Translations under genes and position numbers: made by a program
Shown here: positions 1 through 5,399 of the stretch, piece by piece
How positions within the stretch are numbered: position 1 is the first letter of the stretch
Layout of the letters: every line of letters starts with the position of its first letter
Assembly (NCBI GenBank): GCA_027041035.1
Contig: JALULB010000335.1
Span: 1-7,074 of the forward strand
DNA: 7,074 bases
Reading direction: 5' to 3'
DNA from: Sedimenticola sp.
GTDB lineage: Bacteria; Pseudomonadota; Gammaproteobacteria; Chromatiales; Chromatiaceae
The notes under the pieces: generated by a model
Seen by the model: only the letters and a program-made list of their open reading frames with translations
What the model was told of the DNA's origin: nothing
Database searches by the model: none

Positions 1-699
1 GGCCTGAGCTGGGCGACCAAGGGACTGGAGCAAGGCACCAGCAAGCTGCTGCACGAGGTGGCGGCCGAGGAGTTCGGTCAACCGGCGAGGCTCGCGGTGC
101 TCTCCGGGCCGACCTTCGCGATGGAGGTGGCGCGTGGTCTGCCGACCGCGATCGCGGTCGCGTCGAGCGATGCCCGGCGCGCCGCGCAACTCGCCCGGCG
201 CGTGCACGCGGAGACCTTCCGCGCGTATATCAGCGATGACGTGATCGGCGTCGAGATCGGTGGCGCGAGCAAGAACGTGATGGCGATCGCGGCGGGTATC
301 GCCGACGGCCTGGGTTTCGGCGCGAACACCCGCGCGGCGCTGATCACCCGCGGGCTGGCGGAGATTCGCCGCCTGGGTCTTGCCCTCGGCGCGAAAAGCG
401 ATACCTTCATGGGACTCACCGGCATCGGTGATCTGGCCCTGACCTGTACCGACGACCAATCGCGCAATCGCCGCTTCGGACTGGCGCTGGCGCGCGGCGA
501 AGGCGTCGCGGCGGCGCGCGAGGCCATCGGTCAGGAGGTCGAGGGCTTCGCCGCCTCGCTCGCGGTCTATCAGAAGGCGCGCGCGCTGGAGGTCGAGATG
601 CCGATCACCGAGCAGGTGTACAAGGTGCTCTACGAAGGCGTCGATCCACATGCGGCGGTGCATGCCCTGTTGTCGCGCGAGCAGAAGGTCGAGAACTGA
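1..699 (+). CDS. gpsA: Glycerol-3-phosphate dehydrogenase [NAD(P)+], C-terminal part (5' end outside window)
   Basis: This cytosolic enzyme reduces dihydroxyacetone phosphate to sn-glycerol 3-phosphate, the backbone for phospholipids. The reading frame is open from base 1, so the gene starts upstream; 232 residues are visible, against about 330-340 for the whole family, and the N-terminal Rossmann nucleotide-binding part is mostly missing. Visible landmarks are WATKGLE near residue 4, [16 protein letters not shown] near 36, the GGASKNV segment near 88 with the family's catalytic lysine, [16 protein letters not shown] near 108, and [23 protein letters not shown] near 138, which carries the conserved aspartate and the substrate-binding NRRFG stretch. 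The frame stays in register to a TGA stop. A GTG at 58 is internal and is not the start. In E. coli gpsA lies close to trmL, and the same pair are neighbours here, although trmL faces the other way. Identification is secure. Confidence 0.97.
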   Translation, partial: GLSWATKGLEQGTSKLLHEVAAEEFGQPARLAVLSGPTFAMEVARGLPTAIAVASSDARRAAQLARRVHAETFRAYISDDVIGVEIGGASKNVMAIAAGIADGLGFGANTRAALITRGLAEIRRLGLALGAKSDTFMGLTGIGDLALTCTDDQSRNRRFGLALARGEGVAAAREAIGQEVEGFAASLAVYQKARALEVEMPITEQVYKVLYEGVDPHAAVHALLSREQKVEN

Positions 700-701
700 G
701 T

Positions 702-735
702 CCTCTGGGACCTACTCGCTCATGGTGCCCCGAGG
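702..735 (+). other. Imperfect hairpin just after gpsA
   Basis: Starting 2 bases after the gpsA stop, CCTC-T-GGG-ACC (702-712) can pair with GGT-G-CCC-C-GAGG (724-735) around an 11-base loop, with one mismatch and one bulge. No T tract follows, so it is not a standard intrinsic terminator. It may protect the mRNA 3' end or may be chance pairing. Confidence 0.3.
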
Positions 736-742
736 CTACACG

Positions 743-831
743 GTCACCGCTATTGGCTGTTTCTTCCGGAAAACGCCGTGAATACATCCCTGCCGCCAAC
801 GTTTCTTCCAGAAACAGCCAATAGCGGTGAC
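743..831. repeat. Perfect 21-bp inverted repeat between convergent gpsA and trmL
   Basis: The arm at 743-763 (begins GTCACCGCTATTGG) is the exact reverse complement of the arm at 811-831 (ends CCAATAGCGGTGAC). The spacer is 47 bp. Similarity continues inward with a small gap (GGAA-AACG against GGAAGAAACG when both are read in the same direction), so each half is about 33 bp. Each arm's inner edge also has a short self-palindrome (TTCCGGAA at 764-771; GTTTCTTCCAGAAAC at 801-815). No T tract flanks it and no ORF inside looks coding. It resembles two inverted copies of an intergenic repeat in BIME or MITE style. It could also act as a bidirectional mRNA 3' structure. Confidence 0.7.
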
Positions 832-850
832 GAGTTACCCTTCTGGTTTC

Positions 851-1312
851 TCAGCCGGCGCCGGCGAAGCCGTGCTGGCGCCAAGCCTCATAGAGTACCA
901 CCGCCACCGCGTTTGACAGATTCAGGCTGCGGCTGTCCGGCTGCATCGGGATGCGGATCAGGTCTGCCTCCCAACGTTGCAACAGTGCATCCGGCAGGCC
1001 ACGGGTTTCCGCGCCGAAGAGTAGCGCGCAGTCGCGCGGGTAGCTTGCCTCGGCGTATCCCTTGCGTCCCTTGGTGCTGAGCGGAAACACCCTGCCCGGC
1101 CGGCGGGCGTCGAGATAGGCATCCAGCGACGCATGCAGCGACAGGCTGGCGTACTCGCGGTAATCCAGGCCGGCGCGGCGAAGGCGTTTGTCGTCCAGCT
1201 CGAAGCCCAGCGGCTCGATCAGGTGCAGGCGCGCGCCGGTGTTCGCGCACAGGCGGATGATATTGCCGGTATTCGGCGGGATTTCCGGCTCGTGGAGTAC
1301 AATATCGAACAT
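851..1312 (-). CDS. trmL: tRNA (cytidine(34)-2'-O)-methyltransferase, SPOUT family
   Basis: TrmL (YibK) transfers a methyl group from S-adenosylmethionine to the 2'-O of the wobble nucleotide of tRNA-Leu isoacceptors. The 153-residue product is close to the ~157 of E. coli. All three SPOUT motifs are visible: NTGNIIRLCANTG (residues 14-26), LLFGAETRGLP (97-107), and the trefoil-knot cofactor region from IPMQPDSRSLNLSNAVAV (121 onward), ending YEAWRQ. The ATG start gives the canonical MFDIVLHEPEIPPNTGN beginning; the Shine-Dalgarno match upstream is weak. It converges on gpsA and is divergent from the pyrD-like gene with 20 bp between the starts, so its promoter probably lies inside that gene. 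Function is assigned from family motifs and is very secure. Confidence 0.97.
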   Translation of the reverse strand: MFDIVLHEPEIPPNTGNIIRLCANTGARLHLIEPLGFELDDKRLRRAGLDYREYASLSLHASLDAYLDARRPGRVFPLSTKGRKGYAEASYPRDCALLFGAETRGLPDALLQRWEADLIRIPMQPDSRSLNLSNAVAVVLYEAWRQHGFAGAG

Positions 1313-1332
1313 CGACTGATCAGGTTCCGCTC
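1313..1332. promoter_or_regulatory. 20-bp divergent gap with palindrome CTGATCAG
   Basis: Only 20 bp separate the ATG of trmL (-) from the ATG of the pyrD-like gene (+). The gap holds an 8-bp palindrome, CTGATCAG (1316-1323), and a weak AGG (1322-1324) 8 bases before the rightward ATG. There is no room for promoters. A TACAAT hexamer at 1298-1303, inside the start of trmL, is a possible -10 for the rightward gene, but no good -35 matches it. Confidence 0.3.
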
Positions 1333-2319
1333 ATGACTTCGGGTAACATCGAAAACCCCACCGAAACCAGCCGCCTGGCGAGCGTCTTCTGCGGCATGGA
1401 GTTTGCCACGCCGCTGGTGCTGCTGTCAGGCTGTGTCGGCTTCGGCGAGGAATATACCCGTATCCAGGGTTTTTCCAACCGTGACGTGGGCGCGGTGTGT
1501 CTCAAGGGTACCACCGGCGAGGCGCGCGCCGGCAACAGCCCGCACCGCGTCTACGAGACCCCGGGCGGCATGCTGAACGCCATCGGCTTGCAGAATCCGG
1601 GCGTCGACGCCGTGGTCGGGCAGATCCTGCCGACCCTGGATTTCAGCGAAACCCGCTTCATCGCCAACGTCTCCGGCTCGACGCTGGAGGAGTACATCGA
1701 GGTCACGCGGCGTTTCGACGATTCGCCGATCGACGCCATCGAGATCAATATCTCCTGCCCGAACGTCAAACAGGGCGGCGTGGCCTTCGGGAACGATCCG
1801 GCGATGTCGGCGCGCGTCGTCGAGGCGTGCCGCCAGGTGACGGACAAGCCGTTGATCACCAAGCTGTCGCCGAACCAGACCGACATCGCGGCGAATGCGC
1901 GCGGCTGTATCGAGGCCGGCAGCGACGCCTTCGCGGTGATCAACACCCTGATGGGCATGGCGGTGGACATCGAAACCCGGCGACCAGTGATCGGCAACAA
2001 CCAGGGCGGCCTGTCCGGCCCGGCGATCAAGCCGGTCGCGCTGCTGAAGGTGCACCAGGTCTATCAGGTGTGTCGCGAACACGCGATCCCGATCATCGGC
2101 CAGGGCGGCATCGCCAGCGCCGAGGACGCGCTGGAGTTCATCATCGCCGGCGCCAGCGCGGTGGGCCTGGGCACCGCGTTGTTCTACGACCCGCTGATCT
2201 GTCGCAAGATCAACCAGGGTATCGAGCGTTATCTGCTGCGACACGGCATCGACACGCTGTCCGATCTGGTCGGCTCGTTGACGTTGAATAGCGGCCGTCC
2301 CTCCCAATGTGGTTGCTGA
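1333..2319 (+). CDS. pyrD: Dihydroorotate dehydrogenase, class 1B type (PyrD/PyrDB-like)
   Basis: Dihydroorotate dehydrogenase oxidises dihydroorotate to orotate, the fourth step of pyrimidine synthesis, using FMN. The 328-residue TIM-barrel protein follows the class 1B (Lactococcus PyrDB) pattern: SGCVGFGEEY (32-41), LKGTT with the conserved FMN lysine at 58, GGMLNAIGLQNPG (78-90), NISCPNVKQGG with the class 1 catalytic cysteine at 142, KLSPN (177-181), INTLMGM (203-209), GGLSGPAIKPVALLKVHQV (225-243) and the phosphate-binding IIGQGGIASAEDALE and ASAVGLGTA stretches. Serine replaces that cysteine in the membrane-bound class 2 enzyme usual in Gammaproteobacteria. Class 1B normally pairs with PyrK, an FAD/[2Fe-2S] subunit passing electrons to NAD; no pyrK is in this window. 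The protein is about 15-20 residues longer than PyrDB: a short N-terminal extension and a tail ending CGC. A later ATG at 1396 would remove the first beta strand, so 1333 is preferred despite a weak ribosome site. Class is secure; electron acceptor is unknown. Confidence 0.93.
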   Translation: MTSGNIENPTETSRLASVFCGMEFATPLVLLSGCVGFGEEYTRIQGFSNRDVGAVCLKGTTGEARAGNSPHRVYETPGGMLNAIGLQNPGVDAVVGQILPTLDFSETRFIANVSGSTLEEYIEVTRRFDDSPIDAIEINISCPNVKQGGVAFGNDPAMSARVVEACRQVTDKPLITKLSPNQTDIAANARGCIEAGSDAFAVINTLMGMAVDIETRRPVIGNNQGGLSGPAIKPVALLKVHQVYQVCREHAIPIIGQGGIASAEDALEFIIAGASAVGLGTALFYDPLICRKINQGIERYLLRHGIDTLSDLVGSLTLNSGRPSQCGC

Positions 2320-2332
2320 AATCGCTGATTTC
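2318..2332 (+). terminator. Small hairpin overlapping the pyrD stop codon
   Basis: GAAATC (2318-2323) and GATTTC (2327-2332) form a perfect 6-bp stem with a GCT loop. It starts within the stop codon and has no T tract, so it is at best a weak termination or pausing signal. Chance is a fair alternative. Confidence 0.2.
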
Positions 2333-2380
2333 TATCCCTAACGGGAGAGTGGATTGATCTGGTTTGGCTGCTTGGCCATA

Positions 2381-2389
2381 TGGTATATT
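2381..2389 (+). promoter_or_regulatory. Candidate extended -10 promoter for the 74-residue protein gene
   Basis: TGGTATATT is an extended -10 element (TGn plus TATATT, 5 of 6 to TATAAT). No good -35 lies at 16-18 bp (TTGGCT at 2364-2369 is only 14 bp away), which an extended -10 can tolerate. The element sits between inverted TTGGC (2372-2376) and GCCAA (2391-2395), with the palindrome CCATATGG (2376-2383) across its left part, so a repressor site here is conceivable. It would give a leader of roughly 95 nt. Confidence 0.4.
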
Positions 2390-2415
2390 AGCCAATCCAT
2401 ATCCACTTGAATTTG

Positions 2416-2454
2416 CCCGTTTTCGGGTTGTGAATGTAATCAGGGCCCAACCCG
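2416..2454 (+). promoter_or_regulatory. Overlapping alternative hairpins in the leader
   Basis: CGGGTTG (2424-2430) pairs perfectly with CAACCCG (2448-2454) around a 17-base loop. Its 5' half can instead pair with CCCG (2416-2419) across TTTT. The two folds exclude each other, which is the form of a simple leader switch, but the short stems could be chance. No known riboswitch is recognised. Confidence 0.2.
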
Positions 2455-2489
2455 TTGATCGGAGGCAGCCCGTAATCGGAGATAGCGAT

Positions 2490-2714
2490 ATGAGTGATAA
2501 AGACGCACTGATGAAAGAGAAGTCCGAGCTGATCGGTAAGCTGCTGGAGATGCAGAAGGATTTTATCGAATACGAGCACCAGAACGGTATTACCGGTAAG
2601 GACTACTGGGCTTCCAAGGACGGCCTGTTGGCCGACTACCGCGAGAAGTACAACGATATGTCCCAGCGACTGGTCGATGTATCGCACGAGCTGATCGGTT
2701 CCTCGCGGAACTGA
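2490..2714 (+). CDS. Small conserved-looking helical protein of unknown function (74 aa)
   Basis: I cannot name this protein. The chosen ATG has GGAGA at 2478-2482, 7 bases upstream, a clear ribosome site; the frame is open further upstream to a TTG at 2364, but that stretch overlaps the promoter and reads like non-coding DNA. The 74 residues are soluble, highly charged and without signal or membrane segment. Residues 1-30 (MSDKDALMKEKSELIGKLLE and on) and 45-70 read as amphipathic helices with coiled-coil character, separated by a HQNGITGKDYW turn (30-40) that looks like the conserved core of a family. The acidic/basic balance and the loop suggest a helical hairpin, perhaps a small adaptor. 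It appears to be a monocistronic unit with its own promoter and a strong terminator 28 bp after the stop, supporting a real, expressed gene. Confidence 0.85.
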   Translation: MSDKDALMKEKSELIGKLLEMQKDFIEYEHQNGITGKDYWASKDGLLADYREKYNDMSQRLVDVSHELIGSSRN

Positions 2715-2719
2715 GCTCT

Positions 2720-2735
2720 GGGCGGGGTACCGCCC
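2720..2735. other. GC hairpin upstream of the terminator
   Basis: GGGCGG (2720-2725) and CCGCCC (2730-2735) form a 6-bp stem with a GGTA loop, 5 bases after the preceding stop codon. No T tract follows; it may stabilise the transcript 3' end together with the terminator next to it. Confidence 0.35.
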
Positions 2736-2742
2736 GTGGCAG

Positions 2743-2769
2743 AAAAGCCCGCGAAACGCGGGCTTTTTT
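2743..2769. terminator. Rho-independent terminator, probably bidirectional
   Basis: AAAAGCCCGCG-AAA-CGCGGGCTTTTTT: a perfect 7-bp GC stem extended by A/T pairs, with a three-base loop and six T residues on the + strand. Read on the - strand the same stem is followed by TTTTCT, so it can also serve the leftward genes, whose last stop lies 12 bp away. It sits between two convergent units. Confidence 0.93.
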
Positions 2770-2781
2770 GTGCCCGCGCCG

Positions 2782-3015
2782 TCAGCTTTTCGGCGGCTGG
2801 CCGGCGGGCAGCAGCTTCAGGCGTCGGCACGTCCACACCGGCAGCGCCAGCAACGGCACGATCGCCAGCCACATCGGCGGCGGTAGTTCGAACAGCGCGG
2901 TGTCGGCGGGAAAACGGCTGGCGAGCCAGTTGGCGTGCAGCGCGAAAGGGATGCTGCTGAGTACGCCTGGCAGCAGCGCGAGGAGATTTGCCTGATCGGG
3001 TCGATGCGGATTCAT
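2782..3015 (-). CDS. Small predicted membrane protein (77 aa), unknown function
   Basis: No family is recognised. The product has two hydrophobic stretches, about residues 9-31 (LLALLPGVLSSIPFALHANW) and 46-63 (PPMWLAIVPLLALPVWTC), followed by a basic RRLKLLP tail, which by the positive-inside rule would put the C-terminus in the cytoplasm. The ATG start has only a weak ribosome site. The gene lies 27 bp downstream of the TauE/SafE-like gene on the same strand, and its stop is 12 bp before a terminator, so the two probably form one transcript. Position and membrane character suggest, but do not prove, a partner of the permease or an independent small inner-membrane protein. Some doubt remains that it is coding, because long spurious frames are common in such GC-rich DNA. 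Confidence 0.6.
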   Translation of the reverse strand: MNPHRPDQANLLALLPGVLSSIPFALHANWLASRFPADTALFELPPPMWLAIVPLLALPVWTCRRLKLLPAGQPPKS

Positions 3016-3042
3016 AACCCGATTAACGGCGATCGCGTGGCC

Positions 3043-3777
3043 TTACTTGAGCAGCAGCGCCGATCCGCTGAACAAGAGTAATATACTGATGCCGCGCTGG
3101 AACTGGCGTTGGCTGATGCGGGCATGGATCCTGCCACCCAGATGCAGGGCGATGATCATCGCCGGCAGGCACAGTCCCAGCAGGCCGAGCGTGGTGACCG
3201 TCAGCAGCCCCGAGGCGGAGTAACCCGTCAGCCGGGTCGCGCCGTCGAGCAGAAACAGGCAGGCGAAGGTCGCCCGGAAGGGCGCCTTGTCCAGTTGCCG
3301 GGCGCGCAGATAACTTGCGTAAAAGGGTCCGCCGGTGCCGAACAGGGTGCCGATGAATCCGCCGAGAAAGCCGGCGGGCAGCGCCCACGCGCGGGTGATG
3401 CGCGGGGCATGCGATTTCGCCAGCAGCGAGTACAGCGCGAACAGGATGATGAAAGCGCCGAGTGCTTTCAGCAGCAGGCGGTCGCCGGCCGCGTCGAACA
3501 CATAGATGGCCAATGTCACGCCGACGACCGCCGACGGGATCAGATAGCGGATGTCGCTCCAGCTGATCACGCAGCGCTGGGTGACACCCTGGCCGAGCGA
3601 CGCGAGATAGTCGAGCAGCACGATCAACGGCACGCTGATGTGGAGCGGCAGTATCAGGCTGAGCAGCGGAATGGCGATCAGTCCGGAGCCAAAGCCGGCG
3701 ATGCCGCGAACCAGGTAGGCGGGAACGACGATCGCGAACACCCCGGCGATAGACAGATTTGGCAGGTTATCCAGCAC
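3043..3777 (-). CDS. TauE/SafE-family (DUF81) membrane transporter
   Basis: TauE/SafE proteins are inner-membrane permeases linked to export of sulfite, sulfoacetate and related anions, though the substrate of most members is unknown. The 244-residue product is almost entirely hydrophobic, with about seven or eight membrane segments (roughly 10-24, 30-58, 77-94, 104-120, 134-156, 168-180, 194-212, 228-243). It shows the family's internal duplication: a GIAGFGSGLIAIPLLSL motif (25-41) and a second copy, GFLGGFIGTLFGTGGPF (136-152). The start is a GTG with GGAAAA about 5-8 bases upstream; an ATG 10 bases further up is in another frame. A TATAAT box precedes it. It is the first gene of a likely two-gene unit with the 77-residue protein. 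Substrate cannot be told from sequence; sulfite is only the family's namesake. Confidence 0.92.
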   Translation of the reverse strand: MLDNLPNLSIAGVFAIVVPAYLVRGIAGFGSGLIAIPLLSLILPLHISVPLIVLLDYLASLGQGVTQRCVISWSDIRYLIPSAVVGVTLAIYVFDAAGDRLLLKALGAFIILFALYSLLAKSHAPRITRAWALPAGFLGGFIGTLFGTGGPFYASYLRARQLDKAPFRATFACLFLLDGATRLTGYSASGLLTVTTLGLLGLCLPAMIIALHLGGRIHARISQRQFQRGISILLLFSGSALLLK

Positions 3778-3805
3778 GTTTTTTCCATGACGAAAAAGGC
3801 TCGGG

Positions 3806-3834
3806 ATTATAGGCGCGGAGGGAAGTAAAATCTA
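3806..3834 (-). promoter_or_regulatory. Promoter of the TauE/SafE-like gene
   Basis: On the - strand a perfect TATAAT lies at 3811-3806, with TAGATT (3 of 6 to TTGACA) at 3834-3829 and a 17-bp spacer. The predicted transcript start is near 3800, about 22 bases before the GTG start codon. The -35 is poor, the -10 and spacing are good. Confidence 0.55.
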
Positions 3835-3874
3835 TGGTGATTTCCCTTGTTTTCAGGACTTCGAGAGGTAATTT

Positions 3875-3902
3875 TCGACAAATCCCTTCTTATGTATTCA
3901 AT
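3875..3902 (+). promoter_or_regulatory. Candidate promoter of the ycgL-serB operon
   Basis: TCGACA (3875-3880, 5 of 6 to TTGACA) is followed after 16 bp by TTCAAT (3897-3902, 4 of 6 to TATAAT). A TAAAAT at 3905-3910 is a better -10 but lacks a matching -35. The stretch 3840-3925 is clearly AT-richer than the flanking genes, as expected of a promoter region. Confidence 0.35.
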
Positions 3903-3925
3903 CGTAAAATTATGAGACTTATTTT

Positions 3926-4183
3926 GTGAATTGCTGGATCTATCGCAGCTCGCGCCGGGACGGGATGTATCTCTACTTGGCGGTGGAAGACGACATGGCG
4001 GCGGTACCGGATGAATTGATGCGTCAGTTCGGCGCGCCCAGCCGGGTCATGGCGCTCGAATTGAGTCCGGCGCGACCGCTGGCGCGCGTCGATGTCGCCA
4101 AGGTCATCGACGCGCTGGAGACAGACGGCTTCTACCTGCAACTGCCGCCGAACCTGCGCCCCGACCTGTACTTCGGAGACTGA
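3926..4183 (+). CDS. ycgL: YcgL domain-containing protein
   Basis: YcgL-domain proteins are small cytosolic proteins typical of Gammaproteobacteria; the biochemical function is not established. The 85-residue product matches the domain from end to end: CWIYRSSRRDGMYLYL (3-18) aligns with the CVIYRSSKRDQTYLYV start of E. coli YcgL, then VPDELMRQFGAPSRVM (27-42) and DGFYLQLPP (67-75). It lacks the extra N- and C-terminal residues of E. coli YcgL. The start is GTG at 3926, the only candidate just before the domain; the ribosome site is weak (GAG about 10 bases upstream). The stop is followed one base later by the serB GTG, so this is the first gene of a tight operon. Linkage to serB differs from the E. 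coli context next to minCDE. Confidence 0.93.
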   Translation: MNCWIYRSSRRDGMYLYLAVEDDMAAVPDELMRQFGAPSRVMALELSPARPLARVDVAKVIDALETDGFYLQLPPNLRPDLYFGD

Positions 4184-4184
4184 C

Positions 4185-5399
4185 GTGCGCGAGATCATCC
4201 TGAGCAACATCAGCGGCGTCGACCGTCCCGGCGTGACGGCGGCGTTGACCGGCGTGCTCGCCGAGCACGAGGTGAACATCCTCGATGTCGGCCAGGCGGT
4301 GATCCACGATCATCTCTCGCTGGGCCTGCTGATCGAGGTGCCGGCCGGCGAGGACTCGGGGCCGGTGATGAAGGATCTGCTGTTCGGCGCGCATCAGCTC
4401 GGTCTGGCGATCGACTTCACGCCGATCAGCGACGCAGAGTACCAGCACTGGGTCGAGGCGGCGGGCAAGCCGCGCTATATCGTCACCGTGCTCGGTCGCC
4501 GCCTGCGCGCGCGCGATCTGTCGCATGTCGCGCGTGTCGTCGCCACGCATGGCCTGAACATCGACGGCATCACCCGCTTGTCGGGACGCCACTCCTTCCG
4601 CGAGGCGTCGCGCCAGCGGCTTGCTTGCGTCGAGTTCTCGGTGCGTGGAGAGGTTGCCGATCCACATGAACTGCGCCGGGCGTTCCTTGAGATCAGCCGT
4701 GACGAGGCGGTCGATATCGCCTTTCAGGAAGACGACCTGTACCGGCGCAATCGGCGCCTGATCGTGTTCGACATGGATTCGACGCTGATCCAGGTCGAGG
4801 TCATCGACGAGCTGGCGAAGGCCGCCGGCGACGGCGATCGGGTGGCCGCGATCACCGAGGCGGCGATGCGCGGCGAGATCGATTTCAAGGAAAGCTTTAG
4901 GCGGCGTATGGCGCTGCTGAAGGGCCTGGATGCCTCGGTATTGTGGGATATCGCCGAGCGGCTGCCGATCACCGAGGGCGCCGACCACCTGATCGCCACG
5001 CTGAAGAAGCTCGGCTACAAGATCGGCATCCTGTCCGGCGGTTTCAGCTACTTCGCCGAGCACCTGCAACGCCGCTTCGGCGTCGACTGCGTATCCGCCA
5101 ACACGCTGGATATCGAAAACGGCAGGCTGACCGGCGAGATCAAGGGCGAGATCGTCGATGGCGAGATGAAGGCGCGCCTGCTGTTACGCATGATCGAGCA
5201 GCTCGGCATCGACCGGCAACAGGCGATCGCCGTCGGCGACGGCGCCAACGACCTGCCGATGCTCTCCGTCGCCGGACTCGGCATCGCCTTCCACGCCAAG
5301 CCGGTGGTGCGCGACAGCGCCCGGCATGCGCTGTCGACGGTCGGCCTGGACGGCATTCTCTATCTGATAGGCGTACGTGACCGCGAGGTGAAGCCATGA
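4185..5399 (+). CDS. serB: Phosphoserine phosphatase with two N-terminal ACT domains
   Basis: SerB hydrolyses O-phospho-L-serine to serine, the last step of the phosphorylated serine pathway, in the cytosol. The 404-residue protein has two ACT-type domains (about 3-80 and 97-180), then a HAD phosphatase. All four HAD motifs are present: DMDST with nucleophile D196 and acid/base D198; S284 in ILSGG; K329 in GEMKA; and GDGANDLPML with D352 and D356. The AGLGIAFHAKP and VGLDGILYLIG stretches are typical of SerB. The GTG start at 4185 is chosen because GGAGA (4175-4179) lies 5 bases before it and the first ACT domain begins at once (VREIILSNISGVDRPGV); an upstream ATG at 4092 would overlap ycgL in another frame. 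The two-ACT layout resembles Pseudomonas and mycobacterial SerB (about 405-411) rather than E. coli (322), and may allow amino-acid feedback. The stop overlaps the next start in ATGA. Confidence 0.97.
   Translation: MREIILSNISGVDRPGVTAALTGVLAEHEVNILDVGQAVIHDHLSLGLLIEVPAGEDSGPVMKDLLFGAHQLGLAIDFTPISDAEYQHWVEAAGKPRYIVTVLGRRLRARDLSHVARVVATHGLNIDGITRLSGRHSFREASRQRLACVEFSVRGEVADPHELRRAFLEISRDEAVDIAFQEDDLYRRNRRLIVFDMDSTLIQVEVIDELAKAAGDGDRVAAITEAAMRGEIDFKESFRRRMALLKGLDASVLWDIAERLPITEGADHLIATLKKLGYKIGILSGGFSYFAEHLQRRFGVDCVSANTLDIENGRLTGEIKGEIVDGEMKARLLLRMIEQLGIDRQQAIAVGDGANDLPMLSVAGLGIAFHAKPVVRDSARHALSTVGLDGILYLIGVRDREVKP

Noticed and set aside
778..1080. Proline/arginine-rich + strand frame next to gpsA
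   Set aside because: It runs through the inverted repeat and then antisense to trmL, with no recognisable domain.
1426..2307. Long antisense open frame (293 aa) opposite pyrD
   Set aside because: It is full of Arg, Asp, Ala and Gly with no motif, as expected from the mirror of a GC-rich gene; the sense frame carries every class 1B motif.
2364..2489. N-terminal extension of the 74-aa protein from a TTG
   Set aside because: It has no ribosome site and overlaps the likely promoter and leader; the ATG at 2490 has GGAGA at the right distance.
3109..3828. 239-aa + strand frame opposite the TauE/SafE-like gene
   Set aside because: Composition is dominated by Gln, Arg, Asp and Gly from the complement of hydrophobic codons; the - strand frame has the family's duplicated motif and membrane segments.
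3840..3925. Possible cobalamin riboswitch before the operon that ends in cobO
   Set aside because: The stretch is too short and AT-rich, and no B12-box-like sequence or multi-stem fold is visible.
4092..4184. Upstream ATG for serB inside ycgL
   Set aside because: The added 31 residues are Ser/Thr/Cys/Arg-rich out-of-frame ycgL sequence; GTG at 4185 has a good ribosome site and begins the ACT domain directly.
4104..5069. Long antisense open frame (321 aa) opposite serB
   Set aside because: Low-complexity Arg/Asp/Gln composition and no start context; serB on the + strand is unambiguous.
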